NCBI GenBank assembly: GCA_964490875.1
Contig: CAZBEF010000001.1
Location: 350,001-414,000, forward strand
Source of the DNA: CAYYYG01 sp964490875
GTDB lineage: Bacteria > Patescibacteriota > Microgenomatia > UBA1406 > GWC2-37-13
Direction: 5' to 3'
DNA: 64,000 bases
The notes beneath the pieces were generated by a model that did not search any database, was not told the DNA's origin, and saw only the letters and a list, made by a program, of their open reading frames with translations. Positions 16,063 to 24,900 of the stretch are shown piece by piece; positions within the stretch are counted from its first letter, which is position 1; the number at the start of each line of letters is the position of its first letter. The position numbers were made by a program, and so were the translations under genes.

Positions 16063-19000
16063 TTATGATATAAAGTCAACCGATAACCCGAGAGCATTCA
16101 GTTCTTTGGTAAGAACATGGAACGACTCTGGAACACTAGACTGCGGGATATCAAGACCTTTGATAATAGATTCAAATGCTTTGGTTCGTCCGCGTACATC
16201 GTCACTTTTGATGGTGAGCATTTCCTGCAATGTGTACGGAACTCGGTGAGACTGGAGTGCCCAGACTTCCATTTCTCCAAATCTCTGTCCTCCCATTTGC
16301 GACTTTCCGCCTAATGGTTGCTGAGTAACAAGAGAGTATGGACCGACTGATCGTGCATGGAATTTATCTTCAACCATGTGAATCAGCTTCAGAATGTATC
16401 CGACACCGACCAAGACTTTTCGGTCAAATGGTTTGCCGGTATGACCATCGTACAGATCTACTTTTCCATCTGCCGGGAGTCCAAGTTTCTGCAGCTCTTC
16501 AAAAATATATTTTTCACGAGTTCTTTCAAATACCGGAACTGAAATTTGTTTATCATTCTTTTTGGCGACTAATCCAAGCAATGTTTCAAACAGCTGTCCA
16601 AGATTCATTCTCGCCAGGATGGAAAGAGGAGAGATGATAACATCTACCGGAGTTCCATCGGCCAAGTATGGCATATCGTATTCTGGGAGAATTCTTGAGA
16701 TGACACCTTTGTTACCATGTCGTCCTGCAAGCTTGTCTCCAACACTAATTTTTCTCAATTGTGCTGTATTAACCAGAATTCGTTTCATAACACTTGGTTC
16801 AAGTTCATTTGGATCTTTCTGGGAATTGATGACTTCAATATCAACAACAGTTCCTCGTTTTCCGTATGGAAGCCGGAGGGATGTATCTTTAACATCTTTT
16901 GCTTTTTCTCCGAATATAGCTCGCAATAATCTTTCTTCTGCTGTTAATTCGCGTTCTCCTTTTGGAGCAACTTTACCGACCAGAATATCTCCGCCTTTTA
17001 CCTGTGTACCAGTAAGTACCAATCCGTCTTTATCAAGATTCTGCAATACTTCTTCTCGGACATTTGGAATGTCTCGTGTTAATTCTTCTGGTCCTAATTT
17101 AGTATCAACAAGGTCGGCAATAAATTCTTCGCATGTTATAGAAGAAAGTTTGTCTTCTTTCAAAAGCCGTTCTGAAATTACGAAACCGTCTTCGTATCCA
17201 AGTCCGTTTAATGATGTGTAAGCAACGACCAAATTCTGACCGAGTGAAAGTTTTCCATTGTCAGTTGCCGGGCCGTCGATAACAACATCGCCTTTTTTCA
17301 GTTTCTGTTTTGGACCAACACGAGGTCTTTGATCGAATGCTACGTCTTTATTGGTTCTCAAATATCGTTTCAGATCGTATTTATATTCTTTTCCTGATTT
17401 TCCCTTAAGAACAACTTTTCTTCCGTCGACATAGTCAACAACAGCATCTTCTGGTGCGAAAACAGTGCGGCCTAATGCTGCGGCAACCTTGTTTTCCATT
17501 CCGGTTCCCACAACTGGTGCTTCGGTTCGAACCAATGGGACAGCCTGACACTGCATGTGAGTACCCATGAGAGCTCTTGATGCATCATCATTCTGAAGGT
17601 AAGGAATAAGAGCTGCGGAAGCTCCTACTACCTGTCGTGGCGAAATATCAATAAAGTCAACTTTATCAACAGGAACTTCAATAATTTCACCTTTGTGGCG
17701 GGCGACAACGTGCTGATCGGAAATATATCCGTCGGCATCAATGTTTATATAGGTAGATGTAATATAATAATCTTCTTCATCATCTGCCTGTAAATAGGTA
17801 ATATCGTTTGTTACTTTTACTTTTGTTTTATTACCGGCTTTTTCTTTAACAAGTTTTTTATATGGAGTCTCAAGGAATCCATATTGATTTACTTTAGAAT
17901 ACAAAGCCATGTATGTTACGACTCCGATGTTTGGACCTTCTGGCGATCTAATCGGACAAATTCTTCCATATTGTGAAGAAGAAATGTCGCGGATCGAGAA
18001 TGAGGCGCGTTCCTTTTCGATACCGCCTGGTCCGCCGACTGTAATTCTTCGCAAATTATCAAGTTCTGATAATGGATTTGTCTGATCGACGATTGTTGAA
18101 AGCTGGCTGGTTCGGTAGAACGAATTAATCGCCATGATAACCGGCTTTGAGTTGATTACCTGTGAAGGTGTTGGCTGAATGTCGCCGGCAATAAGACTCA
18201 TTCTTTCTTTTACTTCTTTTTCGGCTCGCACCATTCCAACTCGGATTCCGTACATTCCGATAAGTTCTCCAACGGTTCGCAGTCTTCGATTTCCCAGATG
18301 ATCAATGTCGTCAAATGTGCCCTGTCCTTTGGTAAGGTTGATAAGATATTTTAATGTGGCAATAATATCTTTTTTATTCAGTAAGTGATTATCGCGGTTG
18401 ATTTCAATGTTAACACCAAGTTTTTTATTAATTTTGTAGCGGCCGACATCACCCAGAGAATATCTTCGCTGATCGAAGAACATACTCTGTAATGTTTTGT
18501 AAGCATTTTCAAGAACAAGCGGTTCACCTGGTTTAATCTTTCGATAAAACTCAAGAACGGCTTCTTCTTTATTTTTGGTCTTGTCTTTCTTAAATGTTGG
18601 CATGATGTACTTTTCGACCAGTTCTTTATCACAGTCATCGAAGTACTTTAATAATGTATTATTGCTTTCTCCGTCAAAAATGCGAAGGAATACAGAAGCT
18701 AAGAATTTTCGTTTCTTATTGACTTTAATTTCAATAATTCCATGTTTATTAATAGTAAAGTCAAGCCATGCACCAATGTATGGCCGCACTTCGGCATTAT
18801 ATAATGTAAGGCCGGTTGTTTTATCAATTTCTGCGGTGAAGTAAATTCCCGGTGATCGAACGATTTGGTTGATGATTGCCCGTTCAATACCATTAATAAT
18901 GAATGTTCCGCGATCGGTCATATTCGGAACATTGAAAAAGTATACGTCCTGTGATTTTTCGCTGCCTGTTTTTTTGTTAAGAAGTTTTACTTTCAAGTAA

Positions 19001-19278
19001 ACAGGAGAATCGTAGGTCAGTTTTTTCTGAAGACACAAATCCAATGGATATCGTGGGTCTCCGTAATATAAATCTTCAAAAAAGAGTGAGAATTTCTTGC
19101 CAGTGTAGTCTTCGATAGGGAAGAATTCTTCGAGAATTTTCTTTAAATCTTCCTGCAAAAAGTGGTTCCAGGAATTTTTTTGAACTTCTATTAAATCTAA
19201 CTCCTTAAAATATTGCGATTCTTTCTGTATATAACTTTCGTGAAAAGGGGAAGTTAGTGGGTTGGTTGAGTTAGCCAT
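16063..19278 (-). CDS. rpoB: DNA-directed RNA polymerase subunit beta
   Basis: 1071 aa, on the short side of the family (Bacillus about 1190). Clear beta motifs are the rifampicin-region segment around LSELDNLRRITVGGPGG, the RDISSSQYGRICPIRSPEG block, GDKLAGRHGNKGV, and the C-terminal GGQRFGEMEVWALQ. The rifampicin-region sequence is ordinary in layout, though LSELDNLRRI differs from the E. coli LSEITHKRRI. First gene of the rpoB-rpoC-rpsL-rpsG operon, behind a strong promoter and a leader of about 70 nt. Confidence 0.98.
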   Translation of the reverse strand: MANSTNPLTSPFHESYIQKESQYFKELDLIEVQKNSWNHFLQEDLKKILEEFFPIEDYTGKKFSLFFEDLYYGDPRYPLDLCLQKKLTYDSPVYLKVKLLNKKTGSEKSQDVYFFNVPNMTDRGTFIINGIERAIINQIVRSPGIYFTAEIDKTTGLTLYNAEVRPYIGAWLDFTINKHGIIEIKVNKKRKFLASVFLRIFDGESNNTLLKYFDDCDKELVEKYIMPTFKKDKTKNKEEAVLEFYRKIKPGEPLVLENAYKTLQSMFFDQRRYSLGDVGRYKINKKLGVNIEINRDNHLLNKKDIIATLKYLINLTKGQGTFDDIDHLGNRRLRTVGELIGMYGIRVGMVRAEKEVKERMSLIAGDIQPTPSQVINSKPVIMAINSFYRTSQLSTIVDQTNPLSELDNLRRITVGGPGGIEKERASFSIRDISSSQYGRICPIRSPEGPNIGVVTYMALYSKVNQYGFLETPYKKLVKEKAGNKTKVKVTNDITYLQADDEEDYYITSTYINIDADGYISDQHVVARHKGEIIEVPVDKVDFIDISPRQVVGASAALIPYLQNDDASRALMGTHMQCQAVPLVRTEAPVVGTGMENKVAAALGRTVFAPEDAVVDYVDGRKVVLKGKSGKEYKYDLKRYLRTNKDVAFDQRPRVGPKQKLKKGDVVIDGPATDNGKLSLGQNLVVAYTSLNGLGYEDGFVISERLLKEDKLSSITCEEFIADLVDTKLGPEELTRDIPNVREEVLQNLDKDGLVLTGTQVKGGDILVGKVAPKGERELTAEERLLRAIFGEKAKDVKDTSLRLPYGKRGTVVDIEVINSQKDPNELEPSVMKRILVNTAQLRKISVGDKLAGRHGNKGVISRILPEYDMPYLADGTPVDVIISPLSILARMNLGQLFETLLGLVAKKNDKQISVPVFERTREKYIFEELQKLGLPADGKVDLYDGHTGKPFDRKVLVGVGYILKLIHMVEDKFHARSVGPYSLVTQQPLGGKSQMGGQRFGEMEVWALQSHRVPYTLQEMLTIKSDDVRGRTKAFESIIKGLDIPQSSVPESFHVLTKELNALGLSVDFIS

Positions 19279-19307
19279 CGATTGTTTGAAGGTTAATTTT
19301 ATTAATT

Positions 19308-19333
19308 AAAAAAAGCTCCTATAAAAATATAGG
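19308..19333 (-). terminator. terminator-like hairpin in the rpoB leader (attenuator candidate)
   Basis: On the minus strand CCTATA-TTTT-TATAGG is followed after AGC by seven T's, 30 nt before the rpoB ATG and downstream of the promoter. The same AGCTTTTTTT sequence also occurs just before the hairpin. This could terminate part of the transcripts. Confidence 0.5.
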
Positions 19334-19353
19334 GTCTCAAAAAAAGCTTAATT

Positions 19354-19382
19354 AATATACAATAGCCGTTAGCAAATGTCAA
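19354..19382 (-). promoter_or_regulatory. rpoB operon promoter
   Basis: On the minus strand a perfect TTGACA (19382-19377), a 17-nt spacer and TATATT (19359-19354). It is the strongest sigma-70 promoter in the window, with a leader of about 68 nt, unlike the leaderless genes around it. Confidence 0.85.
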
Positions 19383-19390
19383 TAGTGAAT

Positions 19391-19678
19391 TTAGGTCTTT
19401 TTTTCGAGGGTGATATTTCTAACCCGGTCAATGACTGATTCCAGATTGTTTTTATGCTCCGGAGCCTCTTTTTTCTTTGGTTCTTCCGTCATGCTTTGCA
19501 CCATCTCAAAAATCTCGCCCGTTTTGAGATTATGCTGTTCGGCGAACTCCATAAGTTTTTTGAGCTTTTCGCGTCCGTTGGCAGTTCCCAGTAAATAAGC
19601 AGCGCCAGCCATAGAGGCGACTCCGAATGAAAATCCAAACCAGAAGTTTGTTGCAGGGCTTTTATTTTGCTTTTTCAT
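19391..19678 (-). CDS. YtxH-like small membrane protein
   Basis: 95 aa. One membrane span near residues 13-30 (FWFGFSFGVASMAGAAYLL) is followed by a charged NGREKLKKLMEFAEQ helix and a Lys/Glu-rich tail. The Gly-rich span followed by a helix with REKLK is typical of YtxH-like proteins. It overlaps the preceding DUF948-like gene by 17 nt, the same pairing known in Firmicutes. Function unknown. Confidence 0.6.
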   Translation of the reverse strand: MKKQNKSPATNFWFGFSFGVASMAGAAYLLGTANGREKLKKLMEFAEQHNLKTGEIFEMVQSMTEEPKKKEAPEHKNNLESVIDRVRNITLEKKT

Positions 19679-19931
19679 GCTTTTTGCTTGCCGGAAGGTG
19701 GTCGATCACTTTTAATAATGTTTTTACTCCATTTATGAAACCTACTACTTCGGCAAATCCATGGTCTAATCCAACACCAATATTTTCAAAACTATCTATT
19801 ATCGTATTTACTTTTCTTAAGGTAGTTCGCAGTTCGCGAAGTACAAAGATCAGTTGAACTCCAACAAAAATTAAAAGAAATGTTGTTAAGGTTAGAACAA
19901 TCGTCAGAAGAAGCTGTGTAGTATCAATCAT
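19662..19931 (-). CDS. DUF948-like membrane protein
   Basis: 89 aa with one N-terminal membrane span (about residues 7-30) and an amphipathic helix RELRTTLRKVNTIIDSFENIG like DUF948 proteins. Starts right after a 7-nt spacer from a -10 box. It overlaps the YtxH-like gene and likely forms a two-gene unit with it. Confidence 0.6.
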   Translation of the reverse strand: MIDTTQLLLTIVLTLTTFLLIFVGVQLIFVLRELRTTLRKVNTIIDSFENIGVGLDHGFAEVVGFINGVKTLLKVIDHLPASKKHEKAK

Positions 19932-19938
19932 ATATCAC

Positions 19939-19967
19939 ATCTTAATGTAAATGTGTAGATGATGCAA
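19939..19967 (-). promoter_or_regulatory. promoter of the DUF948/YtxH-like pair, leaderless
   Basis: On the minus strand TTGCAT (19967-19962), 17 nt, TAAGAT (19944-19939), then 7 nt to the ATG at 19931. Confidence 0.65.
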
Positions 19968-19985
19968 GTATTATTTTTTACTCAA

Positions 19986-20717
19986 TTATTCATCTCCCTT
20001 AAGATTGGCGTTGTTTTTCTGCGCCCAGTACAAATTGGCGCGAAGAAGGCTGTCGAATGTCCCGGCATCTTCCCAAATACTATCAATTATGTCAACTTTT
20101 AGTTGTCCTTTTTGAAGATATGCATTATTAACATCGGTTATCTCAATTTCACCACGTGCAGATGGTGTAAGGTTTTTAGCAATACTTACTACATTATTAT
20201 CATAGATGTAAATTCCCACTGCCGCGTATGGGCTTTTTGGAACCTTTGGTTTTTCTACAATCGAAAGTACATTATTATTCGCATCAAACTCTACAACTCC
20301 AAACCGTTCAGGATCTTTTACTTTTTTTGCAAAAATTTTAGCTCCAGTTGAAAACGACTGGATACTTTGAGAAAAATCGAAGTCAAAAATATTGTCTCCC
20401 AGAATCATTGTCACGTTATCCTTTCCAATAAACTGTTCTCCTACAATGAATGCGTCAGCAAGTCCTTTCGGTTCGTCTTGTATTTCATAGGTAAACTTCA
20501 CCCCGAACTCTTTTCCAGATCCAAGAAGGTTCAAGAACTGTCCTGAATACTCAGGAGCAACAATTATCAGGATTTCTTTTATACCGCCGCGTATCAAAGT
20601 TTCTATCGGATAATAGATCATCGGCTTGTTATAAACCGGAAGAAGCTGTTTCGACGTTATTTTTGTAAGAGGGCGCAGTCTTGTGGCCCTCCCGCCTGCC
20701 AGAATAATTCCTTTCAT
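19986..20717 (-). CDS. rmlA: glucose-1-phosphate thymidylyltransferase-like nucleotidyltransferase
   Basis: 243 aa. Joins a sugar-1-phosphate to a nucleotide, the first step to dTDP-rhamnose. The signature LAGGRATRLRPLT (residues 6-18) and KQLLPVYNKPMIYYP match RmlA, and MILGDNIF holds the metal-binding Asp. RmlA is usually about 290 aa; this short form lacks the C-terminal part and is common in CPR. The rest of the rml pathway is not in the window. It follows a small membrane protein gene with 2 nt between. Confidence 0.8.
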   Translation of the reverse strand: MKGIILAGGRATRLRPLTKITSKQLLPVYNKPMIYYPIETLIRGGIKEILIIVAPEYSGQFLNLLGSGKEFGVKFTYEIQDEPKGLADAFIVGEQFIGKDNVTMILGDNIFDFDFSQSIQSFSTGAKIFAKKVKDPERFGVVEFDANNNVLSIVEKPKVPKSPYAAVGIYIYDNNVVSIAKNLTPSARGEIEITDVNNAYLQKGQLKVDIIDSIWEDAGTFDSLLRANLYWAQKNNANLKGDE

Positions 20718-20719
20718 GT

Positions 20720-21001
20720 TTAGTTAAAAATAAGAATTTTTATAAGAAACAGTATAGTAAAACCAATCAGGATATATTCTAACATACTTCTCAAATGAAG
20801 CGTATCTTCTATTATATGATGATACATCCCCCATAGAATATAAAATGATGTGAAAGCAAACAGCATTATAAACTCGCTCATTCGTTCGCCCTGAAAAATT
20901 CGAAGAGAAATAAGGAAGAATATTCCTGCTGTTGTCAGAAGTAAATAATCGAATGAATGTTTTTTTAATTCCTTCCTTAAGTGGTGTAAAAAATGATTCA
21001 T
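20720..21001 (-). CDS. small membrane protein, unknown function
   Basis: 93 aa with three predicted spans (about 19-35, 45-60, 72-92) and several His residues between them (MYHHIIEDTLHLR). It sits 1 nt after the CAP protein gene and 2 nt before the rmlA-like gene, so it is co-transcribed. I do not recognise a family. Confidence 0.6.
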   Translation of the reverse strand: MNHFLHHLRKELKKHSFDYLLLTTAGIFFLISLRIFQGERMSEFIMLFAFTSFYILWGMYHHIIEDTLHLRSMLEYILIGFTILFLIKILIFN

Positions 21002-21002
21002 A

Positions 21003-21968
21003 TTATAAAATTGCGCCTCTCACCAAAGACATGAGAAGTCCGGCCATAATAAAGCCGATAAATATAAAATGGGCAATATGCTTGCCACCGATTCGTATGA
21101 CATTAATTCGTACGGCAAAATAAAAGTCCATCGCAATGGCAGTCATTAGGAAAATAAAGAAGATGACGTTTGTATTCACTAACGATGGCATTAAGTTAAT
21201 TTGTTTAGGCGACTGATTTCCTAGAATTAATTGCTGGGAGGCATTGTGATTGACTACAGCCTGACCGGCGGCTATGGCAGCTGCAGTTGGACTGGCAAAT
21301 ATTTTTGTTGGCGAGGGAATAGACTGTGTCGGACTTACACTTTCTGGAATAGTCTGCGCGGCAATAGGCTGTGCCAGCTGATTAATAGCAACTGATGCTA
21401 ATGGTTTCCCAAACATCTGAACAACAAGGGTAGTTTCTTCACCGTTAAGAACTCCATTTACAACAGCATAACCAACTTCGGTATAGTCCTTCCGCATAAT
21501 ATTTTCTCTGTGGCTGGGAGAAGCCATCCAAGCTTCTACAACGCCGTTGCTGAATATAAAATTCTTAGCCAGGTTTTCTCCTGCGAATTCATACTGATAT
21601 CCTGAAGATAAAATAAAGTTCCATGGACTTTCGCCGTTTGGCCCAAAGTGCGCCCAGTAGTCTTTCGTAAACATATCTTCGGCTTTTTTTTGAGCAGCAA
21701 CCGCGAGCTTATCGTTATATTGTAATGCTGCAAGGCCATTTTTTGTCCGTTCTTCGTTGGTTAACTCATACAATTTTGGAATCGAGATATCTGTCGCAAA
21801 GCCAAGAACATTGCCAAAGTTTGTATTCACAAAATGCACAAACATTGTCAGAACCAGTGCAAAGGCAAGGTAAGAAGTGAGCATGTCCGGATGAAGTGCT
21901 TTTGCCTTATAATCATTTTGTTCCCGGGGGACAAATAAATGATGAAGGAACTCAGAAATGCTGTTCAT
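21003..21968 (-). CDS. membrane-anchored CAP (SCP/PR-1) domain protein
   Basis: 321 aa. A membrane span (about 30-50) precedes the CAP domain: LTNEERTKNGL, then YWAHFGPNGESPW, AGENLA, and a SPSHRENIM segment with the conserved His/Glu. CAP domains of this bacterial (YkwD) type are exported. A Thr/Pro/Ala-rich stretch follows and two more spans end the protein (about 255-275 and 290-312), so both termini are tied to the membrane. The molecular activity is not established for bacterial CAP proteins. Confidence 0.85.
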   Translation of the reverse strand: MNSISEFLHHLFVPREQNDYKAKALHPDMLTSYLAFALVLTMFVHFVNTNFGNVLGFATDISIPKLYELTNEERTKNGLAALQYNDKLAVAAQKKAEDMFTKDYWAHFGPNGESPWNFILSSGYQYEFAGENLAKNFIFSNGVVEAWMASPSHRENIMRKDYTEVGYAVVNGVLNGEETTLVVQMFGKPLASVAINQLAQPIAAQTIPESVSPTQSIPSPTKIFASPTAAAIAAGQAVVNHNASQQLILGNQSPKQINLMPSLVNTNVIFFIFLMTAIAMDFYFAVRINVIRIGGKHIAHFIFIGFIMAGLLMSLVRGAIL

Positions 21969-22005
21969 AGTTACATGATAGTATATTTTGACAATCTTTC
22001 AATGA

Positions 22006-22395
22006 CTATGTGATGAAGTGTTTTATGTGCTTAAAGTTATATTTTATAAATGTATATACTATAAAAACGCCAATACTATCTATAGCTACATCCCGGAGAT
22101 GTCCTGTGCGTGTTGGTACAAATAGCTGATGGATTTCATCAAATGCCGCATATAACAACGTATAAAATATTGCTCGAAGCAACACTTCATCGAGTTTTTG
22201 TTTTTTCTTTTGAGAATATACTGCCCTAAAAAATAATAGATATAGAATCGCGTATCCGATCATATGGCCTGTTTTCAATACCATAAAATTATAAGTCGAT
22301 TCAGTGCTAACACTAACATGCTGTTGTGAAGACATATAAAAAATTACGCACATCCATACAATCGGCGGCAGCCAGTACTTAAGGAATTTGTTCAT
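22006..22395 (-). CDS. VanZ-like membrane protein
   Basis: 129 aa, four predicted spans. The VanZ core is visible as WMCVIFYMSSQ near the start, TGHMIGYAILYLLFF in the middle, and AFDEIHQLFVPTRTGHLRDV followed by D-S-I-G. VanZ-like proteins have unclear roles; the founding member raises teicoplanin resistance. It overlaps the 3' end of the lamin-tail gene by 17 nt. Confidence 0.85.
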   Translation of the reverse strand: MNKFLKYWLPPIVWMCVIFYMSSQQHVSVSTESTYNFMVLKTGHMIGYAILYLLFFRAVYSQKKKQKLDEVLLRAIFYTLLYAAFDEIHQLFVPTRTGHLRDVAIDSIGVFIVYTFIKYNFKHIKHFIT

Positions 22396-23629
22396 AGGGT
22401 AATGTAGTTTTTATTCTAAAGAATATTTTTGCAATAGTCAAAAAAGAAAGAAATAAGCTTGCTGCAGCAGGAAATATTGCAGGTGATGCGGTTTCCTTTT
22501 TAGATTCTGAAATAGAAGTTTTAACGCCGAGTACTTTAGGTATGCTGGTTGGCGAAGAATTTTCTCCGATAAATAACGAAGAAGGAAGTTCTATTTTCGG
22601 TGTAGCTATCTTTTTCGGTGTAGGTGAAAGAGTAATAGTTTGATTTTTTATTGTAGGCACATTAGATATAGTTTTAACCGGAGTAATAGTTGCGGTAGGT
22701 TTGGGAGTCGGCGTCGCGGTTGAAGAAGAAGACACGTTAACACAAGAACCATTGACATATCCTTTTGTCGGGTTAGTTATGCAGAATGACGATTGAGTTG
22801 GATTATTCTTCCCGAGCGACAGTCCATTCACAGAAGAATAATAGGTAATTGAATCTTTACTATTTTTATATTCATCCAGAATCCGCACCGCATCAGTATC
22901 ATTATTGAACATCGAAGAAGCCAGCTCGAATACTCCATACGATTTGGCGGCAATATCTATTGTCAGCGGCTTTGGCGAAGAGCCTGCATTTTCAGCATCA
23001 TCTAAATACCAGTTTTTTATAGAAACAGAGAAGTCATTATCGTTATACATTTCAATCCATTCATTTTCTTCTTCCGGATTAACCATTACTTCTGAAAGAT
23101 AAATATGATCATACGATTGCGTCATGGTCTGAGTAGGTGTTGCAGTCGGAGGAATTACCTCTGCCGTCGCGGTTGGGGCAGTGGTAGGGGATGGGGTCGG
23201 AGAAATACATGCAGCAGTATTGGAATCTTTTTTGGTAATTACACTTGTCTGAATCCATTCATCACCACATAAGACATAGGATTTGTCAGAACTGAACGAA
23301 GCAGTGTAGGAAACAGTTTCAAAAATTTCTCCTGATTTTTTTATTACGGCAGAATCACCACCAGAATTATTCAATATATTATTTCCCGTTGCCAGTATGT
23401 ATGACGAAGGCGACGCAATATCAGTTTCAAACGTAAGTCTGTTATCCTTATTATCAGTAAGTAAATAATCAGCTAGGTTTATCTCGCTGTCTCCATCATT
23501 AAACAACTCTACCCATTCCTGCTCTCCTGTTGAGGGCGCCGGGTATATTTCTGTTATCTTTAAAGTACCAAAAACAGGTTGATTGGCCATTACAAGAATT
23601 AGCAGAACCATGAGAATAATTTTCTTCAT
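22379..23629 (-). CDS. secreted lamin-tail-domain protein with C-terminal anchor
   Basis: 416 aa. A signal peptide (1-22) is followed by two lamin-tail (LTD) Ig-like domains: LKITEIYPAPSTGEQEWVE (start of the first) and IYLSEVMVNPEEENEWIE (start of the second), each with the E-W-(V/I)-E-(L/M) strand. Pro/Thr linkers lie after each domain and a C-terminal span (about 390-408) ends in a short basic tail. LTDs in bacteria are surface adhesion or scaffold modules. Co-transcribed with the VanZ-like gene through overlap. Confidence 0.8.
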   Translation of the reverse strand: MKKIILMVLLILVMANQPVFGTLKITEIYPAPSTGEQEWVELFNDGDSEINLADYLLTDNKDNRLTFETDIASPSSYILATGNNILNNSGGDSAVIKKSGEIFETVSYTASFSSDKSYVLCGDEWIQTSVITKKDSNTAACISPTPSPTTAPTATAEVIPPTATPTQTMTQSYDHIYLSEVMVNPEEENEWIEMYNDNDFSVSIKNWYLDDAENAGSSPKPLTIDIAAKSYGVFELASSMFNNDTDAVRILDEYKNSKDSITYYSSVNGLSLGKNNPTQSSFCITNPTKGYVNGSCVNVSSSSTATPTPKPTATITPVKTISNVPTIKNQTITLSPTPKKIATPKIELPSSLFIGENSSPTSIPKVLGVKTSISESKKETASPAIFPAAASLFLSFLTIAKIFFRIKTTLPYEQIP

Positions 23630-23711
23630 TATTCATACCGTAATATATAAATAAGCGAGTTACAATCGTCTATAATCTACAAAACGCAGAATTAGGTTGT
23701 AGTATCAAACA

Positions 23712-24878
23712 TTACGATTGTACATGAAGATAAAAGCTTACCGGTCCGTCTGGATGTTCGATATATTTGATATTAATAGTTGCAGGTCCGCAAGCTTCGG
23801 ATGAAGTGAATAATGTTCCATCAGCCGGCGCACGGATTATATCACCACTCCGGCTCCACATATCGATCCCCGTATGTATTCCGCCGCTGTAGTTATACCG
23901 CCATGACCATGGTGTCTTTCCATATCTCTGCTCTACAACAATTGGATCGGCGAGCGGCCAGTCCCAAGAGCCATTGCCAAGCGTTGTCGCACCATCCTGA
24001 TGGTTTTCTACACCTTTGGATGCAAGATAATTTTCTGCATTCACCCATGAATTACCAACCCGCACTTCAAAATGTAAATGAGGTCCATTTGAACAATACG
24101 GCGCACCCGAATTCCCTACAAGCGCAATTGGATCGCCTTTTTTAACTGCGCCAACTTTTGCACCCGAGGCAACTGCCCGCTGTATGGCGGTAAATTCTGC
24201 CATTGCCTGCTGCAGCAGCTGCTGATATTTTTTTTCATCACTTTGTGTATCTACAAGCAAAGCTTCTTTTTCGGCAATCTGAACTTTTAGTTCTTCCTGT
24301 TGCGCGATAAGCTGTTTTTCAAGTTCATCGAGTTCAACCTTCTTTTTTTCACGAAGAGTTTTTTGTTCTTCAAAGTTTAATTTTGCTTCCTGTACATGAA
24401 TAAGAATATTCTGGTTGTTTGTTTGTGCAATCTGGTAATACTTAACTTTTTTAATTAGATCAGTAGCATTTTTACTGTCGAGGATTAAATCAAAAATTGT
24501 CATTGGTTTTTCTTTATATCCTGCGACAACACTTTCTATAAGAAGCTTTGATACCTGATTAAGAGATTCATCTAAACCGTCAATTCTTGTAGTTAATAAA
24601 CCAATTTCATTCTGAAGATTTTTAATTTTAGTCTCCGTACTTTTTATCTTTAGTTCAGTGAGATTTGTCTGCGTATCCATGTATTGAATCTGAGCCGATA
24701 AACTCCGCTTCTGATCACCGAGTTCCGAAAGTTTTTTCTGATATTCCTGGATTTTATTTTCAACATCACTTTTTTTGGCATCTGTTGAAGCCTCCTGTGC
24801 ATGGATATACTGAATGAAAACGAAAGCCAGTATCAGAGCCAGTAATGCTGAAACAGTTTTTTTCATACGATGGTACAT
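23712..24878 (-). CDS. coiled-coil protein with circularly permuted M23 (LytM) domain
   Basis: 388 aa. A signal peptide (to about residue 27) and a long EnvC-like coiled coil (about 33-230) precede a LytM/M23 zinc peptidase domain. The order of motifs is reversed: the usual C-terminal half with VKKGDPIALVGNSG and H267-L-H269 comes first, and the usual N-terminal half GIH335TGID339 comes after it, ending at YLH385V three residues before the stop. All metal ligands are present, so a permuted but active fold is possible. It lies just after ftsX, the classical activator of EnvC-type hydrolases. Start could also be the ATG at 24866. Confidence 0.85.
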   Translation of the reverse strand: MYHRMKKTVSALLALILAFVFIQYIHAQEASTDAKKSDVENKIQEYQKKLSELGDQKRSLSAQIQYMDTQTNLTELKIKSTETKIKNLQNEIGLLTTRIDGLDESLNQVSKLLIESVVAGYKEKPMTIFDLILDSKNATDLIKKVKYYQIAQTNNQNILIHVQEAKLNFEEQKTLREKKKVELDELEKQLIAQQEELKVQIAEKEALLVDTQSDEKKYQQLLQQAMAEFTAIQRAVASGAKVGAVKKGDPIALVGNSGAPYCSNGPHLHFEVRVGNSWVNAENYLASKGVENHQDGATTLGNGSWDWPLADPIVVEQRYGKTPWSWRYNYSGGIHTGIDMWSRSGDIIRAPADGTLFTSSEACGPATINIKYIEHPDGPVSFYLHVQS

Positions 24879-24900
24879 GAACGGTATACTATCATTATAC

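Noticed and set aside
16562..17221. 219-aa open frame antisense to rpoB
   Set aside because: It lies wholly on the opposite strand of conserved rpoB; Ser/Thr-rich composition is typical of a shadow frame.
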